Source: Saturnia japonica (lineage: Eukaryota; Arthropoda; Insecta; Lepidoptera; Saturniidae). From it: DNA of 64,000 bases. The notes below the pieces were generated by a model. That model was given only the letters and a program-made list of their open reading frames with translations, ran no database searches and had not been told where the DNA came from. Shown piece by piece: positions 12,962 through 21,841 of this stretch. The stretch is taken from positions 17,918,001 to 17,982,000 of the forward strand of contig CM065309.1 in assembly GCA_033032175.1 (NCBI GenBank), in the 5' to 3' direction. A program made the translations under genes and the position numbers. Numbering within the stretch: position 1 is the stretch's first letter; each line of letters begins with the position of its first letter.

Positions 12962-14187
12962 GCATATGAATTGTATCCGGAGTTATAATATATAGTACCT
13001 ATATTCGAACATCCAATAAAACGATTGGAGTAAAATTCCCGGTGGCTTTGTACGTGATCGTATTATAATGCAAAGAGTAGGTAAATCTAAATTTATTGAA
13101 CAAACTTTTCAGATACAAACTCAATTTCACTTTCCATAAAGTGAGATATAAATAAATCGTGAGACTACTTCTAATGAGTATTGAAAACCGTTATCTCAAG
13201 TATTATTTTCTTTAACAAAAATTGTAACATTTGATACGATCCACTTTATCAAATACCTCGTAAATATTGCGAGATTGAGTTATAAAATTTTATAAAAAAG
13301 ATTCGATGAATTCGTACATTCGTTAGTATAATAGAGGCAAAATTAGTTTATAGTTTTTTTTAGGTTGCACAATTGAAGGCTTTAATAACATCATAATATA
13401 AAACACGACCAGTTTTCCTTGATATAACTTAGTGGCAAAGTTCACTCGAACTAGTTCTCGGCGTCTATTTAAGTTTTGACTCATATACAATGAACTGAGT
13501 GCTAGGCTGTGACGATGTTTTGAGGTCAAAAGAACTTGATAAGTAACTCGCATTGAGTTCAAAATACAGAGATTAACATTCATAACAAATTACCGCAAAA
13601 TTATTATTGATTATTAAGTTGTCGACGCAGAATAATATATTTTCCATTAACGTAACTTCTTAATTTTATATTTATCTTAGGTGTACTTAAATTATTTTGC
13701 AGTCATTACAAAATAGAATAATATTCGAAGTGTTCAAAATACCTTAGAGTTCAATAAAGTATAGTCATTATATGTTTGATTATTATTATGTTAGAATATA
13801 TTTTCTCTTACCTTGTACTAATTATGATTCTCGATAATAATGATAATGCATTGGATTTGATGCATTTTTAAAATATAATAAAATTTATTTCAATGTAACA
13901 ATAAAAATTAAATTTATATCTATATACCTATCTATTATAATATATCATAATACAATTAATAAGTTTTTCTTGGATGGCCTCGACTTCCATTTACACACAC
14001 ATTCTTATTATAATAAACTTTATATTATCCATTAACATTTTAATAAACCAAATCAATGTAAAATTAATAAGAAGCTATTACAAATCCTAATAGACTTTTT
14101 ATCCAAATTAAATACTATTACTTGAAGTGTTGTCTTAAGTTCATGGAAAAATTAAAACGTAAACAGGGTCCGGGGAAATAATATAAT
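12962..14187. other. No recognisable gene; left flank of retrotransposon copy 1
   Basis: AT-rich DNA with chance frames only. The retrotransposon inserted at an AGGT site at its right edge. Confidence 0.45.
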
Positions 14188-14191
14188 AGGT
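14188..14191. repeat. Target-site duplication, copy 1, left (AGGT)
   Basis: AGGT directly precedes the 5' LTR and is repeated directly after the 3' LTR at 21838-21841. A 4-bp duplication is normal for errantiviruses. Confidence 0.85.
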
Positions 14192-14498
14192 AGTTATGCA
14201 GTCTGTACCCTCTCTTATTACGTCTTGTTAATTGGTACATACGTTAGAAATGCTGATGTTACGTTTTTAACCCATATTATGTCTGCAAACTACTGATAGA
14301 CACCTGGTGTTTTGACTGAATGTATTGCGACATATTTCTCATTATTTCATAGTAAACAGCCCCACTTTGTGTTTATAGAATAAGAGTTTATAAAAGAGAC
14401 ATTTGTAACAAATAAAAGCATTCTTAATAAAGCTTCTTGAGAATCAGTCTTGTCTTAGACTTTTTAAAAACCCTCGGCAGTGCTCCCGAAATTTAACT
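14192..14498 (+). repeat. 5' LTR, copy 1
   Basis: 307 bp, bounded by the inverted ends AGTTA/TAACT. By eye it is identical to the LTRs at 21531, 43812 and 49246. It holds a TATA box, two AATAAA signals and an Inr-like TCAGTC. Confidence 0.95.
14389..14449 (+). promoter_or_regulatory. LTR core promoter and poly(A) signals
   Basis: TATAAAAG lies at 14389-14396, AATAAA at 14411-14416 and 14426-14431, and TCAGTC, matching the arthropod initiator, at 14444-14449. The TATA-Inr distance is about 55 bp, longer than the usual 30, so the start may be Inr-driven or may lie near 14420. Poly(A) signals just upstream of a start at about 14446 would imply a very short R region. The same sites recur in all four LTRs. 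Confidence 0.55.
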
Positions 14499-14515
14499 GG
14501 CGCAGTCGGTAGGAT
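14498..14515 (+). promoter_or_regulatory. Primer-binding site (tRNA-Ser type)
   Basis: TGGCGCAGTCGGTAGGAT is complementary to the 3' end of insect tRNA-Ser, including the CCA. Its first T overlaps the last base of the LTR. tRNA-Ser priming is known for the 17.6/297 group of Drosophila errantiviruses. Confidence 0.8.
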
Positions 14516-14671
14516 ACTCAATCAACAATAAAAGTCTGTGTTCGAGTCTTACAAATCGGTCTCATGTGCAGATTTTGAGTATCTACGAACCAATAAATAA
14601 GTTAACGTCGGGTTCCGCATCTATTTCCGAGAGATCCTGTCCTAAAAGCGAAAGCAGCTATACGGCAAGAC

Positions 14672-14694
14672 ATGGGAACGAGCAGACTGTAAGT
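14672..14694 (+). promoter_or_regulatory. Candidate env start codon and 5' splice donor in leader
   Basis: An ATG at 14672 is followed 17 bases later by a strong donor, GTAAGT at 14689-14694. The exon would end after five codons plus two bases. That phase matches acceptors at 19971-19972, 20004-20005 and 20028-20029, each of which would begin exon 2 on the last base of an env codon. The longer ATG frame at 14566-14766 ends in another phase and is more likely an upstream ORF. The splice is inferred, not shown. Confidence 0.55.
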
Positions 14695-14762
14695 GACCAT
14701 TTTTACAATCCTTGTCTCGTCCTTGTTATTTTCTGTGGTTGTATTTTTCGTTGGACATTGTT

Positions 14763-14876
14763 ATAATTTTCAAACAAAAATCGTTGAAAATTATTTAACA
14801 AATTTTTATAATTTTCAAACAAACATCGTTGAAAATTATTTTTCATAATTTTCGAATAAAAATCGTCGAAAGTTAT
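14763..14876 (+). repeat. Three tandem hairpins in the retrotransposon leader
   Basis: Three 32-bp inverted repeats lie at 14763-14794, 14808-14839 and 14845-14876, each with 11-bp arms and a 10-bp loop. Units 1 and 2 have arms ATAATTTTCAA/TTGAAAATTAT. In unit 3 an A-T pair becomes G-C on both arms (TTCGA/TCGAA), a paired change that keeps the stem, plus one G-U-type mismatch. They could be an RNA element for packaging or dimerisation, or a protein-binding array. Confidence 0.75.
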
Positions 14877-14914
14877 TTGACGTCATAGATTATAAGATAT
14901 TGAGAAATATTAAT

Positions 14915-15085
14915 AATAAATATTAATTTTGAGAATTTTAATTTGATAATTTTAATTTCGATAATTTTAATTTTGAGAATTTTGATTTTGATAATTTTGT
15001 TATAAGATTTATTTTGTGAATTTTATTTTGAAAATATTATTTTGTGAATTTTAATTTTGTGAATTTTACTTTGTGTGTGTTTAAT
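14915..15085 (+). repeat. Degenerate T-rich tandem repeat before gag
   Basis: Repeated GATAATTTTAATTT and GTGAATTTTATTTT units of about 14-15 bp run up to about 20 bp before the gag ATG. They are identical in copy 2 at 44535-44705. Confidence 0.7.
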
Positions 15086-15104
15086 TAAATAAATACAATT
15101 CAAA

Positions 15105-16322
15105 ATGCAACGCAACAATGAATCAACAATTCAATTAGTATCAAAAGAACTTTTAAGTTTAATTCCCAAGTACGATGGTGATCAAAATACTTTAAATTTA
15201 TTTATTAAAAAAAGTGAATATATAATCAGAAATTTTAGCGGATCAAACAATGTTGTTCAAACTACATATGTGTTTCATGCTATAACTAGTAGATTATGTG
15301 GTAAAGCCGCTGCTCTACTAAGTGAAAGAGAAGACATAACAACTTGGGAACAATTAAGAGCTGTTTTGATTCAACATTTTGGTGATCCTAGATCGGAAGA
15401 GTGTGTGGCAATTGAGTTGGAAAATTTAAAAATTAAAGTTGGTGAAACATATACGCAATTTTGTAACAGGATACAACAAACACGCTGCACCCTCTTCTCC
15501 AAGGTCAATTTATTAACTGATGAAGGCCTCAAAGCCGCTAAAATGATTATCTATAATAATATGTGCTTGAATGTATTTTTATATAATTTACCAGAGGATT
15601 TAATTCGAATTGTGCGACTTAAAGGTTGTACCGTTTTAGAAAACGCACTAAGTGTTGTCATGGAGGAGGTCAATTTTCAATATCAGTACAATTCTAAAAA
15701 TAAAAATAAATCTAATATTAAACCAGTTCAACAATTTTTCACGCCTACTTTAACAAATAATTTTAATAATAATTTCAAACCTCAACCTGCATTTGTGCCA
15801 AATACATTTAATTCCGGACAACAAAATTTTAAATTCGGTATTCCAAATCAAAATGTACAATTCAGACCTAACCTAAACCAACAAGGATATAAACCAAATT
15901 TTGGAAATAATAATTTTAAATTCGGTATTCCTAATCAACAAGGGTTCAAACCACAATTTAACAATACACAAAACCGACCTAATTTCAACATGCCAAATCA
16001 ACAATTTAAATTTGGTATACCACCACAAAATCAACCTCAACGTAATCCACCTCAATTTCAGGCAAGCGATGTGTCAATGCGCACAGCTCGTCCTATTAGA
16101 CAAAATATGATAGAGTCTTTAGAAATGAACGACCCTGAAATTGAATACCAAGACTATCAACCTGATTATACAGAATATGAAAATCATTATTTCATTGACG
16201 ATAATCAACAAACTGCTTATGACGATTATCATGAAAACATAGAACCTGTTGAAACTGAAGAAGCTGAAAATGAATGCGTAAATTTTCCTATAAAAGCCTC
16301 CAAGAGCGACCCCCAGAAATAG
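15105..16322 (+). CDS. gag: Gag polyprotein, copy 1
   Basis: 405 residues. The first roughly 190 form an alpha-helical capsid-like domain, with a WEQL..FGDPRSEE segment (residues 81-99) and a major-homology-like stretch, GETYTQFCNRI (113-123). Residues 195-310 are Asn/Gln/Phe-rich and basic, with three FKFGIP motifs at 242, 271 and 301. The tail (338-390) is acidic. No CCHC zinc knuckle is present, which is usual for errantivirus Gag. The start is the first ATG after the T-rich leader (CAAAATG). Relative to copy 2 it lacks 57 bp, one FKFGIP unit, at 15838; the frame is kept. It would assemble the cytoplasmic particle. pol overlaps its end in the -1 frame. Confidence 0.92.
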   Translation: MQRNNESTIQLVSKELLSLIPKYDGDQNTLNLFIKKSEYIIRNFSGSNNVVQTTYVFHAITSRLCGKAAALLSEREDITTWEQLRAVLIQHFGDPRSEECVAIELENLKIKVGETYTQFCNRIQQTRCTLFSKVNLLTDEGLKAAKMIIYNNMCLNVFLYNLPEDLIRIVRLKGCTVLENALSVVMEEVNFQYQYNSKNKNKSNIKPVQQFFTPTLTNNFNNNFKPQPAFVPNTFNSGQQNFKFGIPNQNVQFRPNLNQQGYKPNFGNNNFKFGIPNQQGFKPQFNNTQNRPNFNMPNQQFKFGIPPQNQPQRNPPQFQASDVSMRTARPIRQNMIESLEMNDPEIEYQDYQPDYTEYENHYFIDDNQQTAYDDYHENIEPVETEEAENECVNFPIKASKSDPQK

Positions 16323-19300
16323 TACACTTAAATTATGACGGCATAAATAAACTACCGCATATTTATATTCCTGAAATTGATGCTCGTTTAATGATTGATA
16401 CCGGAAGTACCAGAAGTTTTATTAGTCCCGCTAAAGCTGATGAATATTTTTCAGATTATAAATATATTGATCCTTTTGAAGTTATTAGTACACATGGACG
16501 TAGCCTACATGACGAAGTTATAGATATACCTTTATTGGAAAGTTTTAAAAGTCCGATGAATCATAAATTTTATATATATAATGTAGATGGAAGATATGAC
16601 GGATTAATAGGTTCTAACTTATTAAAAATATTGAACGCGACTATAGACATGAAAAATTTAATTTTACGGACACAAAATACAGAAATTCCAATAATTTATA
16701 GTACCCCGTGGGAAATAACGCTAGAACCACGCACTGAAACCCGTGTTAAGGTGCCTACAAATTTAATTAATGGTGAAGCAATAATTAATTTTAAAAATTT
16801 TGGAAATGAAGTACGTATGCCTAGCGCTATAGTTACTTGCAAAGATTCATTTGCAACAACAGTCATGCAGAATGCTTCGCAAGATAGTGTGACTTTAACT
16901 TTTAACGAACCATTGAATATAACCAGCCTTAATAATAATACTTGCAAAATAAATTTATCAACCGGGCAACAATTAAATGATTTTGAGATTGATGAATTAC
17001 TTACACAAAATTTATCGAAACTCCGATTAGATCATGCTAATCAAGAAGAACGAGAAGCAATAGAAAAACTTTGTTTTGAATACAGGGATATATTCTATTG
17101 TGATAAACTGCCTCTTACATTTTCTAATCAAGTAAAACATCGAATCCGGACTAAAAATGAAGATCCAATTTTCATACGGCAATACCGACTTCCACCATCG
17201 CAAAACGATGAAATACAGAAACAAGTTGAAAAATTACTAAAAGATAATGTTATACAAGAATCGTTTTCACCATGGAGTGCACCCGTACACCTAGTTCCAA
17301 AAAAGATGGACGCCTCCGGTGAACAGAAATTTAGAATGGTTGTAGACTATCGACGTATAAATGATATTACTACTGATGATAAGTATCCTTTACCAAATAT
17401 TAATGATTTATTCGACAAGTTAGGGAAATCTACTTACTTCAGTACATTGGATTTAGCAAGTGGGTACCACCAAATTGAAGTTGATGAACAAGATAGATCC
17501 AAAACTGCATTCACTACACCAATGGGACATTTTGAATTTACACGGATGCCATTTGGACTTAAAACAGCACCTGCAACATTTCAACGCGCAATGGATAACG
17601 TGTTACGTGGGTTGCAAGGTATACATTGCTTAGTATATTTAGATGACATCATCATTTATTCTAGTAGTATACAAGAACATGTAGAGAAGCTAAGAAAAGT
17701 GTTCGATCGTCTCAAACAAACCAATCTTAAAGTAACTCTCGATAAATGTGAGTTTTTTAAAAAAGATGTACTCTACTTAGGACACAAAATTACGAAGCAT
17801 GGTTTACAACCAAATGATGATAAAATCAGGGCAGTACTTGCCTTCCCACTCCCCAGAACATCCACTGAAATTAAAAGTTTTCTTGGCCTGATAGGCTACT
17901 ACCGAAAATTCATAAAGGATTTTTCAAAAATTACACAACCCCTTACATCGTGTTTGAAAAAGAAAAATAAAATTGAAATTAATGAATCATATGTTCAAGC
18001 TTTTCAAAAATGTAAAGAGCTACTTGTGAATGCTCCTATATTACAGTTCCCTGATTTTTCTAAACCCTTCATTTTAACAACAGACGCGTCAAACTACGCT
18101 TTAGGCGCTGTCCTTTCACAAGGATCAGTTGGAAATGAAAAACCTATCGCATATGCAAGTCGTACTCTTAATGATGCAGAAACACGTTACAGTACAATAG
18201 AAAAGGAACTGTTAGCCATCGTTTGGGCAGTAAAACACTTCCGTCCTTACCTGTATGGACGCAAATTCACAATATTTACTGACCACAGACCTTTAGCATG
18301 GTTAAATTCATTGAAAGAACCTAATAGTAAACTTACTAGATGGAAATTGAGACTAGCTGAGTTCGATTTTGACATAATATACAAGAACGGTAAACAAAAT
18401 AGTAATGCTGATGCTCTATCACGAATTAAATTAAATATATTAAAGGACGATATGTCCTTACGAGTAAACGTGAGTGACACTGAACGATCTGAGAGTCCAA
18501 TACTAATTTCAGACTCATCAGAAACGTTAACTATTCCTTCAGATTCCGATAAGACTTTAACTCACCCAATTCGTTCTCCTTCATCCAGTACTATTACTGC
18601 CTGTTCATTACCGGAAACCATACATTCTGCTGAAGATATTGATACGAATGGTATTCCCATTATTGAAGAAGCCATCGACACAAAACCTAATCAAATCCTT
18701 ATTTTTACTTGGAACAGAAACCAATTATCAATAAAAGACTTATCACATGAAAAACAAAAAATTTTGGAAGTACATTTACCTGTAAACAACACTAACCTTG
18801 TTAAGAAATTTCTTTTAGAATATATAAAACCTAAAATTAAATATTTCTTTTACTTTGAGAGCGAAATTCACCGTAAACAATTTACAAATGCCGTGATAAA
18901 ACTATTTAAAAAAGATACCGTCAAAATATATGAATGTACTAAAAGAGTTATATACTTAGGTGATGAAAAAGAGCAACGTGCCACTATACTTGCTTATCAT
19001 CAAGGTAAAACAAGTCACCGTGGAATCAAAGAAACTCTTATGAAATTAAAGCGTAATTATTTTTGGACAAATATGGATATAACAGTCGCTTCTGTAATCA
19101 ATTCTTGTGAAACTTGTAAAACTCTAAAATATGATCGCAAACCTTTAAAACCAGAATTAATGTTAACGCAAACTCAAACAAAACCCTTTGCTGAAATATT
19201 TATAGATATATTCTCTATAGAAGGAAGCTACTTCCTTACCATAATAGATGCTTTCAGTAAACTAGGTCAGGCTTTTGAAATATCCAATCGCTCTACACCT

Positions 19301-20038
19301 GAAGTAGTTCGTGCCTTAATTAAATTTTTCTCATTTTATGGCGTACCAAATAAGATCAGTGCTGATTCTGGTACTGAATTCAACAATACACTTTTAAAAG
19401 AAACATTACAATTTTATAAAATAGAATTACACATAAGCACTCCACATAATCCTAATTCTATGGGTTTAATTGAAAGATTCCATTCAACTATTTTAGAAAT
19501 ATATCGTATCGCTAAATATGAACATAAAATAACTGACGCGGCTAACGTTATGACTTATGCAATTATGTCATACAATCAAACCATTCACTCAACGACTGGT
19601 CTTACACCATTTGAAGTAGTTTTTGGACACACTGATTCTAATAGTACTTTTGAAGTAAACTTTAACAAACAATATACGCAACAATTAGTAAACGATCATA
19701 TGAAACGAACGAAATATCTTTATAAATATTTAACAGACAAAGTAATTGAAAATAAAGAAAAGATTAAAACAAAACGTGGTGGTGAAACATCATTTGATAT
19801 TCAAGAAGAGGACACTATATTTGTAAAAGGTGTTAATACAAGGCGAAGTAAAGATAAACCGCGTTATCAAAAAGCACAAGTATATGGTAAAATTGACAGA
19901 AATATCTGTCCTGTAAAAATGAAAACTCGAAAAACAAACGTGCCTATTAAGGATATAAAACGACCTTCGCAGGTACCTCCTCGGGCTCCTGGCTCTGATC
20001 ATCAGGATTCACGCCCTTCAACTTCACAGAATCGATAA
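16274..20038 (+). CDS. pol: Pol polyprotein: protease, reverse transcriptase, RNase H, integrase (copy 1)
   Basis: 1254 residues counted from an ATG at 16274, but more likely made as Gag-Pol by -1 frameshifting at 16280. Domains in order are: aspartic protease with DTG at 42-44 and a GLIG motif near 110; RT with Asp393 in TLDLASGY and the catalytic pair in YLDD (455-458); RNase H with Asp604, Glu645, Asp670 and Asp713 (NADAL); integrase with a zinc finger (His909, His915, Cys945, Cys948) and a DD35E core (Asp978, Asp1031, Glu1067). A long Ser/Thr-rich linker (735-800) separates RNase H and integrase. All key residues are present and there is no internal stop. The C-terminus is basic and Pro-rich, and its coding DNA overlaps the env exon in another frame. 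Confidence 0.95.
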   Translation: MRKFSYKSLQERPPEIVHLNYDGINKLPHIYIPEIDARLMIDTGSTRSFISPAKADEYFSDYKYIDPFEVISTHGRSLHDEVIDIPLLESFKSPMNHKFYIYNVDGRYDGLIGSNLLKILNATIDMKNLILRTQNTEIPIIYSTPWEITLEPRTETRVKVPTNLINGEAIINFKNFGNEVRMPSAIVTCKDSFATTVMQNASQDSVTLTFNEPLNITSLNNNTCKINLSTGQQLNDFEIDELLTQNLSKLRLDHANQEEREAIEKLCFEYRDIFYCDKLPLTFSNQVKHRIRTKNEDPIFIRQYRLPPSQNDEIQKQVEKLLKDNVIQESFSPWSAPVHLVPKKMDASGEQKFRMVVDYRRINDITTDDKYPLPNINDLFDKLGKSTYFSTLDLASGYHQIEVDEQDRSKTAFTTPMGHFEFTRMPFGLKTAPATFQRAMDNVLRGLQGIHCLVYLDDIIIYSSSIQEHVEKLRKVFDRLKQTNLKVTLDKCEFFKKDVLYLGHKITKHGLQPNDDKIRAVLAFPLPRTSTEIKSFLGLIGYYRKFIKDFSKITQPLTSCLKKKNKIEINESYVQAFQKCKELLVNAPILQFPDFSKPFILTTDASNYALGAVLSQGSVGNEKPIAYASRTLNDAETRYSTIEKELLAIVWAVKHFRPYLYGRKFTIFTDHRPLAWLNSLKEPNSKLTRWKLRLAEFDFDIIYKNGKQNSNADALSRIKLNILKDDMSLRVNVSDTERSESPILISDSSETLTIPSDSDKTLTHPIRSPSSSTITACSLPETIHSAEDIDTNGIPIIEEAIDTKPNQILIFTWNRNQLSIKDLSHEKQKILEVHLPVNNTNLVKKFLLEYIKPKIKYFFYFESEIHRKQFTNAVIKLFKKDTVKIYECTKRVIYLGDEKEQRATILAYHQGKTSHRGIKETLMKLKRNYFWTNMDITVASVINSCETCKTLKYDRKPLKPELMLTQTQTKPFAEIFIDIFSIEGSYFLTIIDAFSKLGQAFEISNRSTPEVVRALIKFFSFYGVPNKISADSGTEFNNTLLKETLQFYKIELHISTPHNPNSMGLIERFHSTILEIYRIAKYEHKITDAANVMTYAIMSYNQTIHSTTGLTPFEVVFGHTDSNSTFEVNFNKQYTQQLVNDHMKRTKYLYKYLTDKVIENKEKIKTKRGGETSFDIQEEDTIFVKGVNTRRSKDKPRYQKAQVYGKIDRNICPVKMKTRKTNVPIKDIKRPSQVPPRAPGSDHQDSRPSTSQNR
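16280..16286 (+). promoter_or_regulatory. -1 ribosomal frameshift site between gag and pol
   Basis: The heptamer A AAT TTT sits in the gag frame as X XXY YYZ. Slipping back one base continues in the pol frame, which is open only from 16274 (a TGA lies at 16271-16273) to the gag stop at 16320-16322. This is the only heptamer of that form I found in the 49-bp overlap. A downstream stimulatory RNA structure is not obvious. Confidence 0.7.
19960..20029 (+). promoter_or_regulatory. Candidate 3' splice acceptors for env mRNA
   Basis: Pyrimidine-rich runs end in CAG at 19970-19972 (CCTTCGCAG), at 20003-20005 (ATCATCAG) and at 20027-20029 (CCCTTCAACTTCACAG). All give the same phase. The first is favoured because exon 2 then opens with a hydrophobic stretch in the env frame (19974-20003) that looks like a signal-peptide core. 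The third has the best pyrimidine tract but would discard that stretch. Confidence 0.5.
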
Positions 20039-21356
20039 AAATCCCGGTATAGTCCTTGTGAAACAAGGTCAAGCTAGTGTAAGTTATGATAAGTGGACAA
20101 TAATTAAGATTTTAGATTTAAGTCTGATACGTGAGGATTTAGAATTCAATATAAAAAGATATACTAAATTTAATCAATATTTAAAAACACATTTTGATAA
20201 TGAAACATCTAATGTTCAACTTTTTAATGTAAAGCTTCAAACGAATTATGTAATGAATATTAGTATTCAAAAATTAGAACAGTTATCTCCATCAACTAGA
20301 ATTAAACGTGGACTTCTCAATCCTCTTGGATCTATTATTAAGCTTATAACTGGTAACTTAGATCATAATGATGCTTTAAGATATGAAAATATGATTGATT
20401 CTCTAACGACACGCCAAAATACACTCATTAAAAAGGTAACCTTAATATCAGATATTTCTGAATCAATGATAAAGATAACAAATTTCACGAAGGACAATTT
20501 CATTCGAATAGATAAAGAGTTACGAGAAATAAAAAAATTAATAAATCAAACTAATATTGATATAACTACCCATAATTTTATTAATGTTTATAATTTATTT
20601 TTCCATAATTTTCAACTACTCTACATTCGGTTGAATGAAATTGAAACTTCTCTGGCATTCAGTAAATTAAAAATATTACACCAATCTCTTATAAACTCAA
20701 ATGAATTATTAGAATTGTTAAAAAAGATAGAGAAATTCTACAAACTTGTGTATCCAGTAAGTTATGACAATTTAGTTAAAATAGAGCAATGTATAGAGCT
20801 TAAAGCTTATACAAAAGGAAGTCAAATAACATTCATTTTAGATATACCAATAATTAGAGATGAAATTTATACATACTACAGAGCAATTCCAATACCTATG
20901 ACCAATCCTTCTAATCATACCACCATCATTATTCCTAAATTTCCTTACCTATTAGTAAAAGGGTCTAAATTTGTCTCGCTCACTTTACCTTGTAATGAAC
21001 TTCACGACGAAATGTTCCTGTGTCACGAGGATGATTCTCGAACAACTTCAGAAGACACTTGCATAACAGCATTAATTCAATTTTCTTCGAATACGAGTTC
21101 TTGTCATCCAGTACCAGTTGAAATCAAGACCATTAAGATACAACCAATTGGAAAAGAGAGATGGATTCTTCATAGTAACGCTGAGAATATATTATCAAAA
21201 ATTTGTAACGACGAAATAACGAAAGAAAATATAGAAGGGACATACTTCCTCGTCCTAGATGACCATTGCGATGTTAAAATTGGTGAAATTACGCTAAAAG
21301 CTCACCATATTACTACGAGTAATTTGAAGATGTCAAAATTACCGATTATTAAGTGA
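19973..21356 (+). pseudogene. env: Env glycoprotein, truncated by a 131-bp deletion (copy 1)
   Basis: The frame is open from 19959 and has no ATG near the start (first in-frame Met near 20253), as expected for a spliced env. A hydrophobic run encoded by 19974-20003, overlapping pol, could be the signal peptide. A furin-type site RIKR is encoded at 20298-20309 and is followed by a Gly/Leu/Ile-rich, fusion-peptide-like segment. Several N-glycosylation sites and paired cysteines follow. This is the layout of errantivirus Env, related to baculovirus F proteins. Compared with copy 2, 131 bp are missing after 21352, between two AA dinucleotides. The shifted frame meets TGA at 21354. The membrane anchor lies beyond the stop, so any product would be soluble. 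Confidence 0.85.
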
Positions 21357-21530
21357 AAGAATTATTAATGTAAAAAGTGTTAGTGCCGGAACTTTATTGT
21401 TATATGTGATTATATTTCTATTAATTCTTGTATTCTTAGTATATAAGCTCAGTTTTTGTAAAAATTATTGCTATCGAAATAATCATAGTGATAATCATCC
21501 CTCTGATAATTTCGAACTTGAGGGGGGAGG
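21357..21530 (+). pseudogene. Out-of-frame 3' remainder of env, copy 1
   Basis: The DNA for the transmembrane segment and short cytoplasmic tail (matching 49072-49245 of copy 2) is still present but follows the stop created by the deletion. Confidence 0.8.
21521..21530 (+). promoter_or_regulatory. Polypurine tract, copy 1
   Basis: AGGGGGGAGG abuts the 3' LTR, where plus-strand DNA synthesis is primed. Confidence 0.85.
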
Positions 21531-21837
21531 AGTTATGCAGTCTGTACCCTCTCTTATTACGTCTTGTTAATTGGTACATACGTTAGAAATGCTGATGTTA
21601 CGTTTTTAACCCATATTATGTCTGCAAACTACTGATAGACACCTGGTGTTTTGACTGAATGTATTGCGACATATTTCTCATTATTTCATAGTAAACAGCC
21701 CCACTTTGTGTTTATAGAATAAGAGTTTATAAAAGAGACATTTGTAACAAATAAAAGCATTCTTAATAAAGCTTCTTGAGAATCAGTCTTGTCTTAGACT
21801 TTTTAAAAACCCTCGGCAGTGCTCCCGAAATTTAACT
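21531..21837 (+). repeat. 3' LTR, copy 1
   Basis: 307 bp, by eye identical to the 5' LTR. Followed by AGGT (21838-21841), the right half of the target-site duplication. Confidence 0.95.
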
Positions 21838-21841
21838 AGGT
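21838..21841. repeat. Target-site duplication, copy 1, right (AGGT)
   Basis: Matches 14188-14191. Confidence 0.85.

Larger units (their letters stand above)
14192..21837 (+). mobile_element. Errantivirus-type Ty3/Gypsy LTR retrotransposon, copy 1
   Basis: A complete 7646-bp insertion: 307-bp LTRs beginning AGTTA and ending TAACT, a tRNA-Ser-type PBS, leader, gag, pol, env and a polypurine tract, flanked by AGGT duplications. Domain order PR-RT-RH-IN places it in Ty3/Gypsy. The third ORF, with a furin-type site and a fusion-peptide-like segment, places it with insect errantiviruses. The two LTRs look identical, so insertion is recent. Two lesions relative to copy 2 are a missing 57-bp repeat unit in gag (junction at 15838) and a 131-bp env deletion (junction at 21352). 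gag and pol look open and complete, so this copy could supply enzymes, but not a membrane-anchored Env. Confidence 0.95.

Noticed and set aside
14566..14766. 66-codon ORF in the retrotransposon leader, present in both copies, as a possible extra gene
   Set aside because: Its conservation only reflects the recent origin of both copies. It spans the splice donor and has no recognisable domain; an upstream ORF or chance frame is more likely. It also ends in the wrong phase for env.
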